From: Sphingomonas glacialis
GTDB lineage: Bacteria; Pseudomonadota; Alphaproteobacteria; Sphingomonadales; Sphingomonadaceae
Direction of reading: 5' to 3'
Assembly (NCBI RefSeq): GCF_006439055.1
Contig: NZ_RCZC01000004.1
Location: forward strand, 254,242-318,241
Length of the DNA stretch: 64,000 nt
This document shows, piece by piece, positions 9,619 through 18,599 of the stretch. Position 1 is the stretch's first letter. Every line of letters starts with the position of its first letter. A program made the translations under genes and the position numbers. Below the pieces are notes generated by a model that made no database searches, was not told where the DNA came from, and saw only the letters and a program-made list of their open reading frames with translations.

Positions 9619-10311
9619 TCAGCGCTTGGGGAGTAGCGCTTCCAGCGTCACTCGCCCGCCCTGATGGCGAACGCCAATGTTGCGATAGTCGCGGACGGTC
9701 GGAAACTCGCTCTCGATCGGGTGGGCGTGCGTTTCGGAGATGACTACGACCGCAGCGCCCGCCGCGCGTCCCGCCTCGATACCGGCCGGCGCATCCTCGA
9801 AAACGAGGCATTGCGTGACATCGGCATTCAACCGGCGCGCGGCTTCAATATAGCAGTCCGGCGCCGGCTTGCCGACCGCGATGTCCTCGGCGGTGATGAA
9901 CAGTGGCGGTGCGACGAGCCCCGCCGCCTCCAGTCGGGCTTCGGCAAGACGGCGCGTGGCCGACGTCACGATCGCCCAGCCATGATGCGGCAGTCCGGCG
10001 ACAAAGGCGGCGGCGCCCTCGATCGGCCGGATGCCGTCCAAATCGACCAGTTCCTCGCGCGCGATCCAGTCGGCCTCTTGCTGCGGATCTATGCCTGGCA
10101 GGGAGAGCCGCCGGATCGTCTCAAGCGTCTGCACGCCGTGAATGCGTGGCAGATATTCAACCGGGTCCAGCCCAAAGCGGGAAAACCAGCGCGACCAGAC
10201 GCGCTCCGCCGAGGCGATTGAGGTTAGCAGCGTACCGTCCATATCGAAGAGACAGCCTTGAAACGATTGGGCGGGATAGGGTGTCGGGTTTGGTGAGATC
10301 TGCGAAGCCAT
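9619..10311 (-). CDS. HAD-superfamily phosphatase (beta-phosphoglucomutase-like)
   Basis: 230 residues, cytoplasmic. Motif I FDMDGTLL has the nucleophile Asp and the acid/base Asp, motif II is VTSAT, motif III the Lys in GKPAPD, and motif IV LVFEDAPAG. The helical cap after motif I marks subfamily IA. Relatives dephosphorylate sugar phosphates or act as phosphoglucomutases. GIRPIEGAAAFVAGLP is typical of the glycerol/sugar-phosphatase branch. It stands alone between gene-poor flanks, so the substrate cannot be inferred from neighbours. Confidence 0.88.
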   Translation of the reverse strand: MASQISPNPTPYPAQSFQGCLFDMDGTLLTSIASAERVWSRWFSRFGLDPVEYLPRIHGVQTLETIRRLSLPGIDPQQEADWIAREELVDLDGIRPIEGAAAFVAGLPHHGWAIVTSATRRLAEARLEAAGLVAPPLFITAEDIAVGKPAPDCYIEAARRLNADVTQCLVFEDAPAGIEAGRAAGAAVVVISETHAHPIESEFPTVRDYRNIGVRHQGGRVTLEALLPKR

Positions 10312-10629
10312 GTTGCGGCGTTCGGTGGAATTGCGAAGGACTTCAACCTCTGATTGCCTGTTTCCGCATCGATGCGCCGATTGGCGTCACCGCACGGCAG
10401 CAACGCGAGTGGGCCAAACCCGAAAGGACGAGCGTTTGAGGTTGGGGACCGAAAGCGACCTGCGAACGGACCTGAACAGGTCGAAGCGAGAGCAGGAGCG
10501 GAATCCCATGTCCGTAACCGAGCGCCCGGAACTCCGTGCAGGCAACAGCATTCAGGAAGGTCACCTACGAGATCTTAGAGCCGTCCGACCCCTGAGGGCT
10601 TGATCTCCACTATCCCCTCGTCGCGGAAC

Positions 10630-10833
10630 CTATAGAGGGCGGATGAAGCCATCGCTGACGATGGTCACGTCCCATCCGGTACAGACGATCTCCGTTCCAC
10701 GGATGGGAATCCATAGCCGCTCGCCACACATCAACGAGCCCTTGTGTTTCTCGATGCGGCGTATAGCCCGGCCCTTGAGGCCGAGCTTTGATAGGCGGAT
10801 TGTCGCCGCGGGGCTTTCCGAAATGCGATGACC
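10630..10833 (-). CDS. possible C-terminal gene remnant
   Basis: A 67-codon open frame reading SPAATIRLSKLGLKGRAIR, then a segment with MCGERLWIPIRGTEIV, and ending SDGFIRPL. Third codon positions are GC-rich (my rough estimate is 75 percent), as in coding DNA. There is no ATG or GTG at its beginning, only an internal ATG. I do not recognise the family. It may be the end of a decayed gene, or a small gene with an unusual start. Confidence 0.3.
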   Translation of the reverse strand, partial: GHRISESPAATIRLSKLGLKGRAIRRIEKHKGSLMCGERLWIPIRGTEIVCTGWDVTIVSDGFIRPL

Positions 10834-10861
10834 TTAAAGCGCAGGATCGCTGCCGAGGGGA

Positions 10862-11032
10862 CTACCCTATCGCCCGCATCTTTTCGATAAGATCGGCCCA
10901 GTGATTGACGGTGTCGTGAATGTCGACCGTCGCCGCATTCAACACTGAGACCGCCCTATAGGGCCACATTTCGCCGTGTAGATCCACGAAACGCTGCCGC
11001 CTGCATCCAGCGCAGCGCGTCAGGATCCTCAT
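10862..11032 (-). CDS. small ORF, possibly a frameshifted remnant
   Basis: 56 residues from the ATG at 11032 (MRILTRCAGC) to LIEKMRAIG. A second reading frame upstream joins smoothly to it: EDPDALRWMQAAA in one frame continues as RFVDLHGEMWPYRAV in the other, which suggests that one gene has been broken by a small indel near 10995. No family recognised. GAAGG lies 8 bases before the ATG. Confidence 0.3.
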   Translation of the reverse strand: MRILTRCAGCRRQRFVDLHGEMWPYRAVSVLNAATVDIHDTVNHWADLIEKMRAIG

Positions 11033-11793
11033 CGGTCTGACCTTCGACCACTACGGCTCCTTATCTGCTCTTCCAGTCGAGCACGGCCTCGGCAGCGGAG
11101 CTAGCGGTCGCTGCAGAGCGGCGCGAGCGCATTTCCGGCGGCGATCTTTCTAAGGTCTCGGTTGTCACGATGCCGAGAGTCCGAGACTCTGCTCCAAAGA
11201 CACAAGGTGGTCGTCGACCTACGTTCGACATACGACCGGCGATGTGCATTTCCCTCCCAGGAGCGGCGCGCCGCATGAGCGGCATTTGCAGCGGTCACCA
11301 AATCGATTTTCCCTTACACGTCCGGAAAAGCGGACAGATGAAAAATGATAGCGAACAACATTAGTTGCTGGAGATCACGGTTAATACGTGTCGAAACGCT
11401 TGATGCGACCATGTGGTAACGCTCGGCATCGTATCGGCAGCTATTCCGCCTAGCTAGCTAAAGATGCTCGACCCTATCCGCTTGTCTTCTGCCGAATGGC
11501 CCATCCCCGGGGGTGTGTGTTTAGCCATACGCCAATCGCGAGGACGTCTGGCCTGCACAGCGAGTTGTATATCCGTTCATGGCCTGCCGGGATGTGCTTG
11601 CCGCGTTTTCGCGCATTGGCGCACCTCCCCGCGAGTTGGTGATGATCGGGGCCGCGCTGTCGGGCCCAAGGTGCGCCTAAAATGCGTCTCTTCAGAAGGA
11701 GATTGACGGCGCTGATACTGATCGTGCGACGTCTCGAGTCGCAAACTGAGCCCCCCCCCCGGTCCAGGCGAGGGCTCTAGCTTTTGCGTTAGG
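11033..11793. other. 760-base gene-poor region with a C10 tract
   Basis: No ORF with recognisable content. A run of 10 C at 11751-11760 lies between two short CG-rich segments and could be a slippage hotspot. No RNA gene or insertion sequence ends seen. Confidence 0.4.
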
Positions 11794-12084
11794 TCAGCAC
11801 CCGCGACGGTGGCGGGTGTGAGCCTTGTCGAGGTGACGACCCAGCAGGCCACCGCCAACCCCGCCGGCGACTGTGCCGAGGACGCCGCCGCCGAGCGCGT
11901 TGCCAAGCAGCGCGCCGCCGACACCTCCCGCGATCGTGCCAACGGCACCGTTCCCGCCGCCACAGCGGTGCCTATAATCGCTGCGGCCGTGATACGTGCG
12001 ATGCCGTGCCTCTGCGGCGGTCGGCACCAAAGCTGGGACCGTAACCATCGCCATCATGGCGGCCAGTGCGAACTTGCTCTTCAT
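11794..12084 (-). CDS. secreted glycine-zipper protein
   Basis: 96 residues. A signal peptide (MKSKFALAAMMAMVTVPAL to AEA) is followed by a His/Arg-rich stretch (RHRTYHGRSDYRHR). Two glycine-zipper hairpins follow, GTIAGGVGGALLGNALGGG and GTVAGGVGGGLLGRHLDK. Such proteins (glycine-zipper 2TM, RcnB/YMGG-like) sit in the cell envelope; function unknown. GGAG lies 7 bases before the ATG. Gene-poor DNA lies on both sides. Confidence 0.75.
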   Translation of the reverse strand: MKSKFALAAMMAMVTVPALVPTAAEARHRTYHGRSDYRHRCGGGNGAVGTIAGGVGGALLGNALGGGVLGTVAGGVGGGLLGRHLDKAHTRHRRGC

Positions 12085-12838
12085 TGCATACTCCTTGGAA
12101 CGGCCGAGAGCGCCGGAACGGACGGCTCGGTCCTACGGCCTGTCCTAGGCTCGGCAGGTGAACGGCCCCCTAATCGAACTGGCAGCTTCCCGTCAGGCTT
12201 CGCTCCCCGCGGGCCTTTTCTCGTCGCGCTGCAGGACGTGCCTGACCGCTGACCGTAACGCGTTCCACGGGATATGGCTGGGGCCTTGGGACCAGGTCGG
12301 GACAGTTGACGCGCACCAATCACTCGTAGCCCGCGGTCGCGCATGGTGATCACAACCGTCGTATGGACCAGCACGGGCTCGTCGAGGTTACGCTTCACCA
12401 TTGTGAAGCCGTTGCCTGGAACCAACTCAAATCGGTCTTGGCCCGAAAATGCCCAGAGGGCGGACGCTGGGAAGCCGCAGAGGGGGGCGAATGTCGCCTT
12501 TTGGGTCACATGCGCTCGTGCTCGTGTTCCCACTGCGGTGGCAGATCAACGTGGTCGATCGGTCGGTTGGCGACTGCTACGCACGGTCGCGCGGCGGACA
12601 TTTCGGTACCAATCGAGCCGGCGTTGAATACATGGACGGTCACGCCGGTCGGTGCGGCGGGTACGAGGTCGTTTTCTCTTTTCCGAAGACCGGTAGAGAT
12701 TGTCTTGAAAGCCAGAGGAGGCTTCGCCGATGCATCCGGAAGTCAGGGTGAGAGCCTTTCCGCCAAGGCGGTGACCGGCGGGCTGAAGCCGATCGGGCCA
12801 GTCAGCAACTGCAGCAGTGCTACCGTGCCCGCGCCCCA
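12085..12838. other. 750-base region with only fragmentary frames
   Basis: Several overlapping ORFs on both strands, none with a recognisable domain. A minus-strand frame between about 12755 and 12507 reads smoothly (TGVTVHVFNAGSIG) but has no start and follows a stop codon. It may be gene debris. Confidence 0.35.
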
Positions 12839-13435
12839 CTAGTAGGCGGGATGGATGCGCCTTATGGCAACGAGATCAAAGACGATGCCGATCAGGATGT
12901 ATGTCATGATCGCCACGAACATTGCGAACGGTGCAAGGCCATCGAGCGGAAGCATGCCCATCAACCGGCCCATCCCAGGCGCGATCACCAGCACCGTTCC
13001 GCAGAGCATCAGACGCTTATGCCATCCCGGATAATTGCGCAGTCGGATCGCGGCGAAGGTGAGTCCGGCAAAGCCGAGGATGCCGAGGATGTCCATCGCC
13101 AGGAAGAAGCCCGGGGGAAATATCCCCGCGATACCGCCTCGCGCAACGGCCATCAGAGTCGCCGCGATCCCGAGCGGCACCATGATCGTCGCGATCCCCG
13201 CACCGAACCACCCGAGCCGACGGTGCAGCATGATGTTGTGGCCGTCCACCACCAGCCAGTTTTGGATCACGTACAGGCTGGCCCATGAAGTGAAGACCAC
13301 TGCGTGAAAGTGCACCTGCCACGGAAAGTCGGTGAACCAGGCGTGGCGTACGAAGATGTCCGAGCCGAAGCCGGCGACGGCGGTGCCGAAAATGATAATC
13401 GACATGAAGAAGAGAAACCGACGTTCCTCTGCCAC
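12839..13435 (-). CDS. six-to-seven-TM membrane protein, b561/DUF2306-like
   Basis: 198 residues, hydrophobic throughout. Conserved His residues occur in WQVHFHAVVFTSWASLY, DGHNIMLHRRLGW and GWHKRLMLCG, reminiscent of haem-binding four-helix membrane proteins of the DUF2306/b561 type. The called start is a GTG without a good ribosome site. Upstream, an ATG at 13487 followed by a run of 7 G is one base out of frame. With 6 G the protein would begin MTRGAGGIATALHRSTR and read straight in. That may indicate a homopolymer frameshift or variation at the start. Confidence 0.7.
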   Translation of the reverse strand: MAEERRFLFFMSIIIFGTAVAGFGSDIFVRHAWFTDFPWQVHFHAVVFTSWASLYVIQNWLVVDGHNIMLHRRLGWFGAGIATIMVPLGIAATLMAVARGGIAGIFPPGFFLAMDILGILGFAGLTFAAIRLRNYPGWHKRLMLCGTVLVIAPGMGRLMGMLPLDGLAPFAMFVAIMTYILIGIVFDLVAIRRIHPAY

Positions 13436-13960
13436 TCGGGTCGATCGGTGAAGTGCCGTGGCTATGCCGCCTGCCCCCCCGCGTCATTGGATCATCAACA
13501 CGATGAACGCGCTTTATGGGTAGGGCAATGGCAAACCGACCATCGACTGGAGTTTGGCGCCTCGGCCCTTGGCCGTATCGTCTATGCGAAGTCTTGCGAC
13601 ATCAGGAGGGCATCACTGCCATTTTCTCATACCATGAAGATTGCAGGTGGTGACGAACGCGCTGCCGGTGATGAGAGACTCAGCCTCGAAGTGCTGATCT
13701 ACGGATTTATATCTTTACTGATCCTGATCCGGCGCTCTGAGAAAGCCGACTAGGTCGAGGTCGCACGCCCATCATTGACCGTTGAAGGTTACGCCGAATT
13801 TCTATTGATGTTGCCAAGCTGCATCTCGCTCGGTCGCTCGCTTTCCAACGGACTGGAATGATTGATCGCGATTTATCGACCGAGCTATTGGCAGAACTTG
13901 CCCGCCGACCCTGCTCTGTCCGACGACCGCGCCCGCCGGCGGCGTGGTCAACGGACACGG
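13436..13960. other. gene-poor stretch upstream of the membrane protein gene
   Basis: No supported gene. It includes the G7 tract near 13477 discussed with the membrane protein. The rest has no consistent coding signal on either strand. Confidence 0.35.
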
Positions 13961-14356
13961 TCACATCACGAGCGCTCCTCCTGCGCCCAGGATCTCGCCG
14001 ATGCACTTGAACAGCTCGTCCATGACGACCGGCTTGCCAAGGACCCGGTCGGCGCCGGAGCGCAGGCAGCGGGCCGTGCCTGGCCCCGAACCCTCCGCGG
14101 TGATGACGACGATCGGAAGCCGAGCCTTCGCGTCGCCGCGCCCACGGATGCGCTCTATGACGGTATGCCCGTCCATGCCGGGCATCCGCAGGTCGACCAG
14201 AACGCAGTCGAACTCATTGGCGTCGAGCTGCGCGAGGCCGTCCTCGCCGTTGGCGCATTCGTCGGTGACACCTCCGGCCACGTTTAGCATGTCGCTCAGG
14301 ACCCGTCGGTTGAGTGCGTCATCCTCGATGCAGAGAAAGCGCAACGGCTGCATCAC
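13961..14356 (-). CDS. single-domain response regulator
   Basis: 131 residues, one receiver domain: FLCIEDD (acidic pair), CVLVDLRMPGMDG (phospho-acceptor), VVITAEG (Thr) and VLGKPV (Lys). No output domain. Its ATG overlaps the stop of the upstream diguanylate cyclase gene by 4 bases (ATGA). The pair may form a module in which receiver phosphorylation tunes cyclic-di-GMP output, but no kinase is present. Confidence 0.88.
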   Translation of the reverse strand: MMQPLRFLCIEDDALNRRVLSDMLNVAGGVTDECANGEDGLAQLDANEFDCVLVDLRMPGMDGHTVIERIRGRGDAKARLPIVVITAEGSGPGTARCLRSGADRVLGKPVVMDELFKCIGEILGAGGALVM

Positions 14357-16131
14357 GACGCGAGCTGCAGTTGATTTCGACCATCCCGTTTCGCCTGGTA
14401 GAGCGCCGCATCCGCGCTTCGTATCGCATGCTCGGCGCCGCCGGCGTCGATCAAGGCGACCCCGCCGCTCACGGTGACGCGGACCGGTCGCCCGTCGACC
14501 ATGATCACCATGTTTTCGATGGCATTTCGGAGCCGTTCGCAGACGACCATAGCCTGCTCGAGCGAGGCGTGCCGGAGAAGGACGGCGAACTCCTCGCCCC
14601 CGATGCGGCTTACCACGTCGCCACCCCGCACGGTCGCCATCGCGATGCGTCCGAATTCGCGCAGCACGCGGTCGCCCGCTTCATGCCCATGGTTGTCGTT
14701 CACCTGCTTGAAGTGGTCGACGTCGAACATGGCGACGCACCCGAACGAGCGCTCCGGATCCACGTGCTCGACGAGCCTTTCGAGTTCCAGCTTGAATGCA
14801 CGGCGGTTGGGAAGGTGGGTGAGGGGATCCGTCAGCGCCGCATGGAACAGCTGCGTCTCTATCACCTTGCGCTCGGATATGTCGCGAAGCACGCTGACGA
14901 CGCCTTCGACCACCCCGGCGTCGTCGCGCACTGCGCGACTATGGGTCTCGAACCATCGTTCCGTGCCGCTCGCGGTGACCGCTCGGTATTCGAAACTGAC
15001 CATCGCGCCGCCCCCGCGCAGGGTCATCACGTGCGATCTGGCCGCCGACGCGCGATCTTCAGCCACCACGAGCAGCGCAGCGTTCCGTCCCACCAGGTCC
15101 GAAGGCTCGAACCCGCCCAGCTGCGCTATCGAGGGCGAGACGAAGCGGACGCGACCATTGACGTCGAGATTGAGGATGATGTCCGTCGAGTTGTCGGCGA
15201 GCATGCGGTATCGCGCCTTGCTGTCCCGCAACTCGCGGATCAGGTTGCTGCGCCTTGCTAGGTCGGCCGAGATCGGCAGTACCGCGAGCACCGTCGCGGC
15301 AAGGTAGAATTGGAGAAACTGCATGTGGTCGCCCATGGTTCCGCGCATCAGGCTGATCGGTCCCGAGTCCCATAAGGTAAAGGTGAATCCGACTACCGTC
15401 AGCAGAACGACCGACATAGCGGCCGTGAGCGGCCCGCCGCGGAACGTGGCGAAGATCACGGGAAGGAACGGCAGGAACAGGAGCGGCATGCCGCTCTGGG
15501 CAAAGACGGCGATGCTCACGCCGACGACGAGCAGCAGCAGGACCGCGGTCTCCGCAGTACGCTTGTGGGTCATCGCCCTGATCCGCTCCCCGAGATCATC
15601 CCTGAAGAGAAGCATGAATACGGGCGTGAACGTTAGCGATCCAAGAGAATGGCCCGCGAACCATCGTGCAAATGCGGCCGCGAAGTCCGCGCCGACTACG
15701 ATCGTCGCAACTGATGCGCCGCCGACGCCGCTCGCGCCGGGCGCGACCATCCCGGTTGTAAGCACGAAGCCCGCGAGCCAGCGCATCGACTCCAGCGGAC
15801 GCTCCGGTATCCGGATGTGCCTCAGCACCGTGGCGGCGATGACGGCCTCGGAGAGATTGACGAACGACAGCGGAATTGCCGCGGCTACTCCAAGTCCGAA
15901 CAGCGCGGTCACCGCCACCCCCGCACTTCCGCACGCCAGCAGATGGGCGGGCCAGGCGCTCGGTCGCAGCGTCGTCAGCCTCGCGATCAGGAGTGCTGTC
16001 GCAACCCAGATGAACGCCACTCCACCGTCGAAGCGGGTGGTCGAAACCGTCGCCGCTGCGAGGACGAAATAGCCGGCGGACGTCGCGATGACCGATTTCG
16101 TAGCGATCTGGTTTGGTGTCTCGCCGCTCAT
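14353..16131 (-). CDS. MASE1-PAS-GGDEF diguanylate cyclase
   Basis: 592 residues, inner membrane. About 8 membrane helices in the first 290 residues match the MASE1 sensor type (FDGGVAFIWVATALLI, GHSLGSLTFTPVFML). A PAS/PAC domain spans about 305-420 (YRMLADNSTDIILNLD, ending VLRDISERK). The GGDEF domain spans about 425-592 with DALTDPLTHLPNRR-type entry, DVDHFKQVNDNHGHEAGD and RIGGEEFAVL. The active site is GGEEF, and an RxxD inhibitory site (RGGD) lies five residues before it. It should make cyclic-di-GMP with product feedback. No ligand can be predicted for MASE1. Confidence 0.93.
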   Translation of the reverse strand: MSGETPNQIATKSVIATSAGYFVLAAATVSTTRFDGGVAFIWVATALLIARLTTLRPSAWPAHLLACGSAGVAVTALFGLGVAAAIPLSFVNLSEAVIAATVLRHIRIPERPLESMRWLAGFVLTTGMVAPGASGVGGASVATIVVGADFAAAFARWFAGHSLGSLTFTPVFMLLFRDDLGERIRAMTHKRTAETAVLLLLVVGVSIAVFAQSGMPLLFLPFLPVIFATFRGGPLTAAMSVVLLTVVGFTFTLWDSGPISLMRGTMGDHMQFLQFYLAATVLAVLPISADLARRSNLIRELRDSKARYRMLADNSTDIILNLDVNGRVRFVSPSIAQLGGFEPSDLVGRNAALLVVAEDRASAARSHVMTLRGGGAMVSFEYRAVTASGTERWFETHSRAVRDDAGVVEGVVSVLRDISERKVIETQLFHAALTDPLTHLPNRRAFKLELERLVEHVDPERSFGCVAMFDVDHFKQVNDNHGHEAGDRVLREFGRIAMATVRGGDVVSRIGGEEFAVLLRHASLEQAMVVCERLRNAIENMVIMVDGRPVRVTVSGGVALIDAGGAEHAIRSADAALYQAKRDGRNQLQLAS

Positions 16132-16440
16132 GCAATCGGCCTACGCCCAGAAGGTAAAGATGATGCCCTGGGGGAGCCGACCCAGCTCTCGGCCATAGAG
16201 GCACCAGAAAGATCGCATTCTGCTCGGGATCGCGGTGCCGGAGCAGCGCCGCCTTGCGGCTTCGGTCTCACCCGATGCCTCGTTACCGAGAAACCGCTCG
16301 TAAACGCTTGGCGTCGGCGTGAGCAAAGGTGATATCAGCCAGACCTGCCCTGAAAGCTGCGTCCGGCCCGGTCGATCCACGCGGTCAAAGGATTTCGGTG
16401 TGGTCGTAGGACCCGCACGGGTCTACGACGTGTCTCACAC
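16132..16440. other. gene-poor gap
   Basis: Between the divergent MASE1-GGDEF and MucR genes. It holds promoters for both by position; no ORF, repeat or RNA recognised. Confidence 0.35.
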
Positions 16441-16860
16441 TTGATGGGACTATTGATGGCTGACCAGAAGATCCTCCAAATGACGACCTTTATAGTCTCT
16501 GCGATGGTATCGAATAATCGGGTGGCATCGGGCGATCTTCCGAGTGTCATTGCTAGCGTTTATCAAAGCCTTTCCGACACGCACCGCAAGCCAGAAGTCA
16601 CCGAGGTGGCGCCGAAGCCTGCCGTCGCGATACGCGCCAGCGTCAGACCAGACTCGTTGACGTGTTTGGAGTGCGGCGGCATATTTAGGTCTCTGAAGAG
16701 GCACCTTGGGACCGTCCATGATATTTCGCCGGAGGGGTACCGTGCCAAATGGTCGCTGCCAGTGACCTATCCAATGGTCGCACCAGATGCCTCTGCTGAG
16801 CGATCACGTTCATCAAAAGCCCGGGGGTTTGGTCTTCGGCCGTCGGCACAAAGCCGATAG
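16441..16860 (+). CDS. MucR/ROS-family zinc-finger regulator
   Basis: Up to 139 residues; the start is TTG/ATG at 16441-16444 or the ATG at 16456 (MADQKILQM). It carries the ROS zinc finger: SLTCLECGGIFRSLKRHLG with two Cys and His, then TVHDISPEGYRAKWSLP and YPMVAPD. MucR proteins are nucleoid-associated repressors in alphaproteobacteria controlling exopolysaccharide, motility and cell-cycle genes. The N-terminal oligomerisation segment (IVSAMVSNNRVASGDLPSVIASV) is present. The C-terminus lacks the usual AKxIGLGRK ending and reads SKARGFGLRPSAQSR, so the tail has diverged. A second paralogue lies at 45380. Confidence 0.88.
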   Translation: MMGLLMADQKILQMTTFIVSAMVSNNRVASGDLPSVIASVYQSLSDTHRKPEVTEVAPKPAVAIRASVRPDSLTCLECGGIFRSLKRHLGTVHDISPEGYRAKWSLPVTYPMVAPDASAERSRSSKARGFGLRPSAQSR

Positions 16861-16957
16861 GGCCAACACTCAATGGCCAGCGCTGCCGCGCGATGACCGC
16901 GTCTCGGGCGCGCATGCCCGGCCATATGCAGGGCAAACAGATCTCGCATGCCGCGTG

Positions 16958-17167
16958 TTAGTCGTGGCCTGATCCGCGAGTGCCGTTTGTCACTGGCCTT
17001 GCCAGCAAGGCGGCGGTCGAAACGGGCACGTGGACCTCGGACATCACCCCTGCATCCAGAAGCATTCCATCCGAAGCGGAGAGCGGGATGTGCAGCAACG
17101 TTCTTGCGTCACCAAGCGGTTCGGCTGGGCCGACGCCTCGTATTGTCGGTTTCCGAGGCTCAGCCAT
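16958..17167 (-). CDS. small hypothetical protein
   Basis: 69 residues from the ATG at 17167 (MAEPRKPTIRGVGPAEPLGD) to TRGSGHD. GGAGG lies just 2 bases upstream, closer than ideal. The reading is compositionally like a soluble protein, but no family is recognised. It starts only 26 bases from the divergent LuxR-type gene, which argues against both starts being right. Confidence 0.3.
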   Translation of the reverse strand: MAEPRKPTIRGVGPAEPLGDARTLLHIPLSASDGMLLDAGVMSEVHVPVSTAALLARPVTNGTRGSGHD

Positions 17168-17193
17168 TTCCTCCGCACGAATATTCGCTAGTA

Positions 17194-17718
17194 ATGCTCC
17201 GTATGAGCGACGGTAGAATCGCGGATCTGACTGAGCGAGAGCTCGAAGTGATGCGCCTCGTGGCACGGAACCGCGGGTCCGACGAGATTGCCCGTGCGCT
17301 CAACATCAGCACCGAAACGGTCCAGACCCACATCAAGCGTGCCCGAGCCAAGGTTGGCGGTATCGATCGCTACGCCTTGGCGAATGCGGTCGCCGAATGG
17401 GAGGGGCGTCCCCAATCGATAGGTACCCCGGAGCTGGGGATCGAACCCGCCGCCTTCACCCTGCCAAGTACGGGTGTCTCGAATGGCGAGACGCGGCGGT
17501 TTGAACCGGAAGCGCTTCGTGAGGAGCGTGCGGTCTTCGACATTGGCGAAGATCGGAGCAGCCACGTTCAGACCTCCCAGCAGAGGGCATCGATCAATGA
17601 TCTGAACGTTCCGCAGCGGCTAGGCAGGATCGGAACCATAGCGTTCCAGATGATCGCGGGCCTGGCGACTTTGCTGCTCGCAATGTCATTGCTGCAGCGG
17701 CTGTTCCAGGGCCGCTGA
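17194..17718 (+). CDS. LuxR-type HTH protein with C-terminal membrane anchor
   Basis: About 174 residues from the ATG at 17194. Residues 8-65 are a GerE/LuxR helix-turn-helix (LTERELEVMRLVARNRGSDEIARALNIS, then TVQTHIKRARAKVG). A linker of about 80 polar residues follows, and one hydrophobic C-terminal helix (GTIAFQMIAGLATLLLAMSLL) ends the protein, so it would be a membrane-tethered DNA-binding protein. There is no receiver or autoinducer domain. It precedes a small protein, a membrane protein and a RadC-like gene on the same strand; co-occurrence with RadC-like JAB genes is familiar to me from sphingomonads. Regulated target unknown. Confidence 0.75.
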   Translation: MLRMSDGRIADLTERELEVMRLVARNRGSDEIARALNISTETVQTHIKRARAKVGGIDRYALANAVAEWEGRPQSIGTPELGIEPAAFTLPSTGVSNGETRRFEPEALREERAVFDIGEDRSSHVQTSQQRASINDLNVPQRLGRIGTIAFQMIAGLATLLLAMSLLQRLFQGR

Positions 17719-17774
17719 TCCTTAATATCGCAATTCTAAATAAGGCGCGATGTTGCTCGCGCCAAGGAGATCCT

Positions 17775-18131
17775 ATGTCCGAGAATCTTGAGAGCATGGC
17801 CCGCGGCGTGGGCGCGCAACTGATCGGCGCGGAGCGTGCCGGCAATCAGGCCGTATTGAACACTGCGGCCCTTAGCATGTCGCTGATCGAGGCGGTCATG
17901 TCCTCTAACCTACCGCACGTCACTTGCCAGTCCGCGCTTGCGGACGTGAGCGAGGCCCACGCGCTGGCGGTCAAGATGCGCTTCCATCTCGGGCGCGCGC
18001 ACAGCCGCATGGCGACTGATGCGGCGGACCTCGGGATTTCCTGGTCCGCTTGGGGCGACGAATTCCCTACCCAGTCGATTGCATCGGATGCGTCAGCCGG
18101 AGCGACACAGCAGGTCGCGGAGGTAGGTTGA
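17775..18131 (+). CDS. hypothetical protein
   Basis: 118 residues, no signal peptide or membrane segment. AAGGAG lies 6 bases before the ATG, the best ribosome site in this cluster. The middle is amphipathic helix (NTAALSMSLIEAVMSSN, SEAHALAVKMRFHLGRAH). I do not recognise a family. It lies 56 bases after the LuxR-type gene and is probably in one transcript with it. Confidence 0.6.
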   Translation: MSENLESMARGVGAQLIGAERAGNQAVLNTAALSMSLIEAVMSSNLPHVTCQSALADVSEAHALAVKMRFHLGRAHSRMATDAADLGISWSAWGDEFPTQSIASDASAGATQQVAEVG

Positions 18132-18146
18132 CGGTCTCGCGAGGAG

Positions 18147-18599
18147 ATGGTCCGATGCGGTATGCGGGTGCTGATCTTCAATGTCTTCCTGATCGGCACC
18201 TGCTGCTACGCGTTCGTGCGTGGTGGTGCGCCCGAGCGCATCGTGGCGTCACTGTTCCCGGCGGCAGCGGCCATCTCGGTGGTGTGGGGCAGGCACATCT
18301 CGAATGCGTTCGTCAGGCCGGCTTATGGACTTCTAGCCGTCGACATGGCTCTGCTCATCGCCCTGATAGCCGTGGCGCTGAGGGCCAATCGCAACTGGAC
18401 GATGACAGTCGCCGCGATGCAGCTGATCATGGTGTCGGTCCACTTGGCCCGCATCCTGAACCCGGATACTATCCGACCGGTCTACACGGTGATGCTGGCG
18501 GTCTGGAGCTGGCCGATGGTGCTGCTGCTGGCGGTGGGAACGTATCAGCATCACCACCGACTAAAGCGCAACGGTCGCGACCGATCCTGGTCTGGCTGA
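18147..18599 (+). CDS. four-TM hypothetical membrane protein
   Basis: Up to 150 residues with four hydrophobic helices (VLIFNVFLIGTCCYAFV, IVASLFPAAAAISVVW, YGLLAVDMALLIALIAVAL, VYTVMLAVWSWPMVLLLAVG). The ATG at 18147 sits immediately behind GAGGAG, too close for an ideal site, so the ATG at 18162 (MRVLIFN) is an alternative. No family recognised. Its 3' end overlaps the RadC-like gene by about 50 bases in another frame. Confidence 0.6.
   Translation: MVRCGMRVLIFNVFLIGTCCYAFVRGGAPERIVASLFPAAAAISVVWGRHISNAFVRPAYGLLAVDMALLIALIAVALRANRNWTMTVAAMQLIMVSVHLARILNPDTIRPVYTVMLAVWSWPMVLLLAVGTYQHHHRLKRNGRDRSWSG

Noticed and set aside
12081..12533. 150-residue minus-strand ORF reading FTMVKRNLDEPVLVHTTVV
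   Set aside because: A short stretch reads well, but the rest is Arg/Pro-rich and the 3' end overlaps the glycine-zipper promoter; not strong enough for a gene call.
17421..17468. tRNA-like 3' half on the minus strand (GGTTCGATCC context)
   Set aside because: It lies inside the LuxR-type coding region, the T-stem does not pair properly and no D-arm or anticodon arm can be drawn.
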